Below, piece by piece: positions 3,378 to 6,303 of a DNA stretch of 6,303 bases. Under the pieces are notes generated by a model, which worked only from the letters and a program-made list of their open reading frames with translations, ran no database searches and was not told the origin of the DNA. The DNA comes from Ilumatobacteraceae bacterium (GTDB lineage: Bacteria > Actinomycetota > Acidimicrobiia > Acidimicrobiales > Ilumatobacteraceae), in contig JAODBQ010000373.1 of assembly GCA_025464045.1 (NCBI GenBank), forward strand, positions 1-6,303, written 5' to 3'. Every line of letters begins with the position of its first letter. Position 1 is the first letter of the stretch. Both the position numbers and the translations under genes were made by a program.

Positions 3378-6303
3378 GTGTTCTTGAAGTCGCTCACCCT
3401 CAAGGGGTTCAAGTCGTTCGCCGACGCCACCACGTTCCAGCTGGAGCCGGGTGTCACCGTCGTCGTCGGACCCAACGGATCCGGGAAGTCGAACGTCGTC
3501 GACGCGATCGCCTGGGTCCTCGGCGCGCAGGCCCCGTCGGCCGTGCGCAGCCAGAAGATGGACGACGTGATCTTCGCCGGGACGGCCAAGCGGCCGGCGC
3601 TCGGGCGGGCCGAGGTCGAGTTGACGATCGACAACTCCGCCGGTCTGCTGCCGATCGAGTTCACCGAGGTCGCGGTGTCGCGCACCCTGTTCCGCACCGG
3701 CGAGAGCGAGTACGCGATCAACGGCGTCAACTGCCGCCTGCTCGACGTGCAGGAGCTGCTCTCCGACGCCGGCGTCGGCCGTCAGCAGCACGTGATCGTC
3801 AGCCAGGGCCAGATCGACGCCGTGCTCAACGCCCGCCCGGAGGACCGCCGATCGATCATCGAGGAAGCGGCGGGCGTGCTCAAGTACCGGCGGCGCAAGG
3901 AGAAGGCCGAGCGGCGCCTCGACGCCACGGAGGCGAGCCTGCTGCGCGTGCAGGATCTGCTGCGCGAGGTGCGCCGTCAGCTCCGCCCGCTGGAGCGTCA
4001 GGCCGATGCCGCCCGACGCCACGGTGCTCTCGTGGCCGAGCTGGCCGCGCTGCAGGTGTTCCTCGCCGGTCGCGACATCGCCGCGCTGCGCCAGCGCCTC
4101 GCCGCGCAGGCGACGGAGAAGCTGTCGCTCGGACAACGTGACACGGCGATTCGCCATGAGCTCGCCGAGCTCGACACGGCGGTCCTCGCGGCCGAGGCCG
4201 AGCTGACCGCGCGCGGCGACACCGACCTCGGCGACGAGATGGTCCGCGTCGAGCAGCTGCGCGAGCGGGCCAGGGGTGTGGCCGCAGTGATCGTCGAACG
4301 GAAGCGGTCGATGGAGCGCGACCGTGGGCAGCTGATGGACTCCGGCGTCGTCGCCAGCCTGGAAGCCGATGCCGGCCGGCTGCGCGTGGAGCTCGAAGCG
4401 GTCACCACCGAGCTGGCGGCGCTCGGTCCGGCCGCCGAGGAGCTGGCCGACGACGAGGAGCGCTTCGCCGCTCGACGCCAGGAGGTGCTGGCCTCGGTCG
4501 AGCAGGTGCAGCCGGGCTCTCCCGCGGCGAGCGCGGCAGCGGAGGTCCGGGGCGAGCTGCGTTCGATGCGCGCCAACGTCGAGCGCGGCGAAGCGGAGGC
4601 TCGCCGGCAGCGCAACCGCGTCGCCGACCAGCGCGGGCGCAGCGAGCGCCTGGAGGCCGAGATCGAGCGGCTGCGCGGCGAGTGCGGTGCCGCAGAGGCG
4701 GTCGAGGCCTCCCTCGTCGAGGATGCCGAAGCGGCCGAAGCGCGCCGGCAGGCCGCGGATGCGACCAACGCCGATGCACTCGCCACCCGGCAGTCCGCGG
4801 TCGCCGAGCACTCGCGCTGGCAAGCCCGCGCCGAGGCACTGCGGATGGCCCTCGAATCGGCGCGGGCGAAGGCCGGCGCGGATCACCTGGTCGGCGTCGA
4901 AGGCGTGCTCGGCACGCTGCTCGACGTGATCGAGATCGACGCCGGCTGGGAGGCCGCTGTCGAGGCTGCGCTCGGCGAGGCGCTGCAGGCCGTCGTCGTC
5001 GCCTCGCCCGCCGTCGGCCGGCGAGCGCTCGAATCGCTCGAGTCGTCGAACGTCCAGGCGGCCGTGCTCGCCCTCGGCGAGGCTGGCGGCGCCGAGGGCC
5101 GCGGGGCGGGTCTCGGCGCGGGCGCCGAGCCGGGCGCCGCGGACGATCGATCTGTCGTCGGCCACGTGCGCAGCAGACATGGTGGCGTCGCCGTCCTGCT
5201 CGAACGGCTGCTGGCCGGCACCGTCCGCGTCACCGCGTGGACCGAGGCCGTCGACCTCGTGCTGGCCGATCCCACTGCGCTCGTCGTCACGGATCAGGGC
5301 GACCGCTTCGGTCCGGCCGGCTGGCGCCTCGGTGCGGCCGGCGGTGGCGCAACGGCCGCAGCGCTCGACGAGGCGCAGCAGCGCCTCGGCGTGGCGGAGA
5401 CGGATCTGCAGCGGGCGGAGACCGTGCTCGGCGCAGCGTCGGCCGAGCTGCGCGCCGCGCAGCTCGCCGAGGCCGAGCTCACCCGCCGGCTCGATGCCCA
5501 CGATGCCGGGTTCACCGCGAGCTCCGAAGCGCTGGCGCGAGCACAGAGCGACCGGCGCGAGATCAACGCCGAGCTGGAATCGTCCGCGCACGTGCTCGCC
5601 GAGGCCGACGAACGGCTGGCCCGCGAGCGGGCACGCATCGCCGAGCTCGAAGCGGCTGTCCCCGCCCTCGAGGCCGACGAGGCCGCGGAGGCGGCCGCCG
5701 CGCGAGCTCGCGGCCAGGCCCGCACCGAGATCGACGCGCGTGCCGCCGAGCTGACCGCGCGGCGCAAGGACATGGAGGTCCGCAACGCCGGGCTCCACGA
5801 GCGCCACCAGTTCCTCGAACGGCGCCTCGCGGACACCGAGCGACGGCTCGCGTCGGATGCGGTGGCGCGCGCGGAAGCCCAGCAGCGGCGCCTCGTCGTC
5901 GAGCGCAGCATCGCCGCGATCGACCGGCTGGCCGCGCTCGTCGACGGGCACAGGGCGACGGTCGAGGTGCGCCACGGCGAGTTGATGGAGATCCGTCGTC
6001 GCCAGAGCGACGAGGTGCGCGCCATCGCCCAGCGCCTCGACGACACTCGCCGCCGGCGTGTCGCTGCAGAGCGCGCGCTCGACGAGAACCGGGAGCGTTC
6101 GCGCCGCGTCGAGCTCGACGAGACCGAGGTCAAGCTGCGCCTGGAGGGTGCCGTCGAGGCGCTGCGCCGTGACCACGACCTGGAACCTGAAGCCGCCATC
6201 GCGGCGCGCCAACCCGAGGTGGGCGAGGGCACCACGCCGGCGGCGCGGGTGCGCGATCTGGATCGCGAGTTGCGCCTGCTCGGCCCGATCAACCCGCTGG
6301 CGT
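3378..6303 (+). CDS. smc: chromosome segregation protein Smc (3' end outside window)
   Basis: ATPase of the bacterial condensin complex (with ScpA and ScpB), which organises and helps segregate the chromosome. 975 residues are visible, and I read the frame through without a stop or frameshift. The start (GTG) gives MFLKSLTLKGFKSFAD, aligning residue for residue with known Smc N-termini. Walker A is GPNGSGKS at 31-38 with Lys37; the arginine finger position is Arg57; the Q-loop region is VSQGQID at 141-147, followed by EDRRSIIEEAAGVLKY (155-170). The first coil runs about 170-500 with the head-proximal QLRPLERQA motif near 201-209, the hinge about 505-655, the second coil about 660-955. The last residues, LLGPINPLA, open the C-terminal head; the signature motif and Walker B (roughly the last 200 residues of a usual 1,150-1,200) lie beyond the window. 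ftsY commonly follows in this gene order. No Shine-Dalgarno sequence precedes the start. Confidence 0.97.
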   Translation, partial: MFLKSLTLKGFKSFADATTFQLEPGVTVVVGPNGSGKSNVVDAIAWVLGAQAPSAVRSQKMDDVIFAGTAKRPALGRAEVELTIDNSAGLLPIEFTEVAVSRTLFRTGESEYAINGVNCRLLDVQELLSDAGVGRQQHVIVSQGQIDAVLNARPEDRRSIIEEAAGVLKYRRRKEKAERRLDATEASLLRVQDLLREVRRQLRPLERQADAARRHGALVAELAALQVFLAGRDIAALRQRLAAQATEKLSLGQRDTAIRHELAELDTAVLAAEAELTARGDTDLGDEMVRVEQLRERARGVAAVIVERKRSMERDRGQLMDSGVVASLEADAGRLRVELEAVTTELAALGPAAEELADDEERFAARRQEVLASVEQVQPGSPAASAAAEVRGELRSMRANVERGEAEARRQRNRVADQRGRSERLEAEIERLRGECGAAEAVEASLVEDAEAAEARRQAADATNADALATRQSAVAEHSRWQARAEALRMALESARAKAGADHLVGVEGVLGTLLDVIEIDAGWEAAVEAALGEALQAVVVASPAVGRRALESLESSNVQAAVLALGEAGGAEGRGAGLGAGAEPGAADDRSVVGHVRSRHGGVAVLLERLLAGTVRVTAWTEAVDLVLADPTALVVTDQGDRFGPAGWRLGAAGGGATAAALDEAQQRLGVAETDLQRAETVLGAASAELRAAQLAEAELTRRLDAHDAGFTASSEALARAQSDRREINAELESSAHVLAEADERLARERARIAELEAAVPALEADEAAEAAAARARGQARTEIDARAAELTARRKDMEVRNAGLHERHQFLERRLADTERRLASDAVARAEAQQRRLVVERSIAAIDRLAALVDGHRATVEVRHGELMEIRRRQSDEVRAIAQRLDDTRRRRVAAERALDENRERSRRVELDETEVKLRLEGAVEALRRDHDLEPEAAIAARQPEVGEGTTPAARVRDLDRELRLLGPINPLA

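Noticed and set aside
1606..3730. Two long - strand open frames (1606-2796 and 2234-3730) opposite rnc, mutM and the start of smc
   Set aside because: They are in codon register with rnc and mutM respectively and have the same codon-bias explanation; neither has a recognisable motif.
3315..6212. A 965-codon open frame on the - strand opposite smc
   Set aside because: It is in the codon register of smc. Its stops would require the sense codons TTA, CTA or TCA, which a very GC-rich gene avoids. The translation is low-complexity Arg/Leu/Gly-rich with no recognisable domain, while the + strand encodes a clear Smc.
1..6303. Search for a new system, mobile element, CRISPR array or RNA gene
   Set aside because: The window is filled by six recognisable housekeeping genes with short gaps. 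I saw no direct repeat arrays, transposase motifs, tRNA-like folds or accessory genes.

Overview
The window is a GC-rich stretch of bacterial chromosome whose genes all lie on the + strand. It reads as rpmF - plsX - acpP - rnc - mutM - smc, with smc running off the right edge. The strong preference for G or C at third codon positions, the frequent GTG starts (four of six genes), the form of the L32 protein and the rnc-mutM-smc order point to a high-GC Gram-positive (Actinomycetota). The adjacency of plsX and acpP to this cluster suggests the class Acidimicrobiia, but that is an inference from recalled gene order, not a database result.

Layout. Positions 1-17 hold what may be the last codons of an upstream gene; by synteny this would be the YceD/DUF177 gene that often precedes rpmF. 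rpmF (80-259) encodes zinc-ribbon ribosomal protein L32. After 38 bases comes plsX (298-1269), the phosphate acyltransferase that starts phospholipid synthesis. A 64-base gap with a possible -10 element precedes acpP (1334-1636), an acyl carrier protein. acpP overlaps rnc (1633-2340, RNase III) by four bases, and rnc is followed after one base by mutM (2342-3184, formamidopyrimidine-DNA glycosylase). A 193-base intergenic region with a plausible promoter leads to smc (3378 to the edge). 975 residues of Smc are visible: N-terminal ATPase half, first coil, hinge and second coil, ending at the start of the C-terminal head.

How the genes work together. This is a housekeeping cluster tied to growth. 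L32 serves the ribosome; PlsX and ACP link fatty acid synthesis to membrane lipid synthesis, ACP carrying the acyl chains that PlsX converts to acyl-phosphate; RNase III processes rRNA and other double-stranded RNA; MutM removes oxidised purines; Smc condenses and helps segregate the chromosome. The tight acpP-rnc-mutM junctions suggest one transcript with coupled translation, while smc probably has its own promoter.

I found no mobile element, CRISPR array, RNA gene, defence gene or clearly new system. All six genes appear intact within the window. The points worth a second look are modest: a Smc hinge that departs from the textbook glycine motif and carries a Gly/Ala-rich stretch, paired proline breaks in the Smc coils, an insertion in ACP next to its recognition helix, and apparently leaderless or Shine-Dalgarno-free starts for smc and plsX. 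The very long antisense reading frames are by-products of codon bias.
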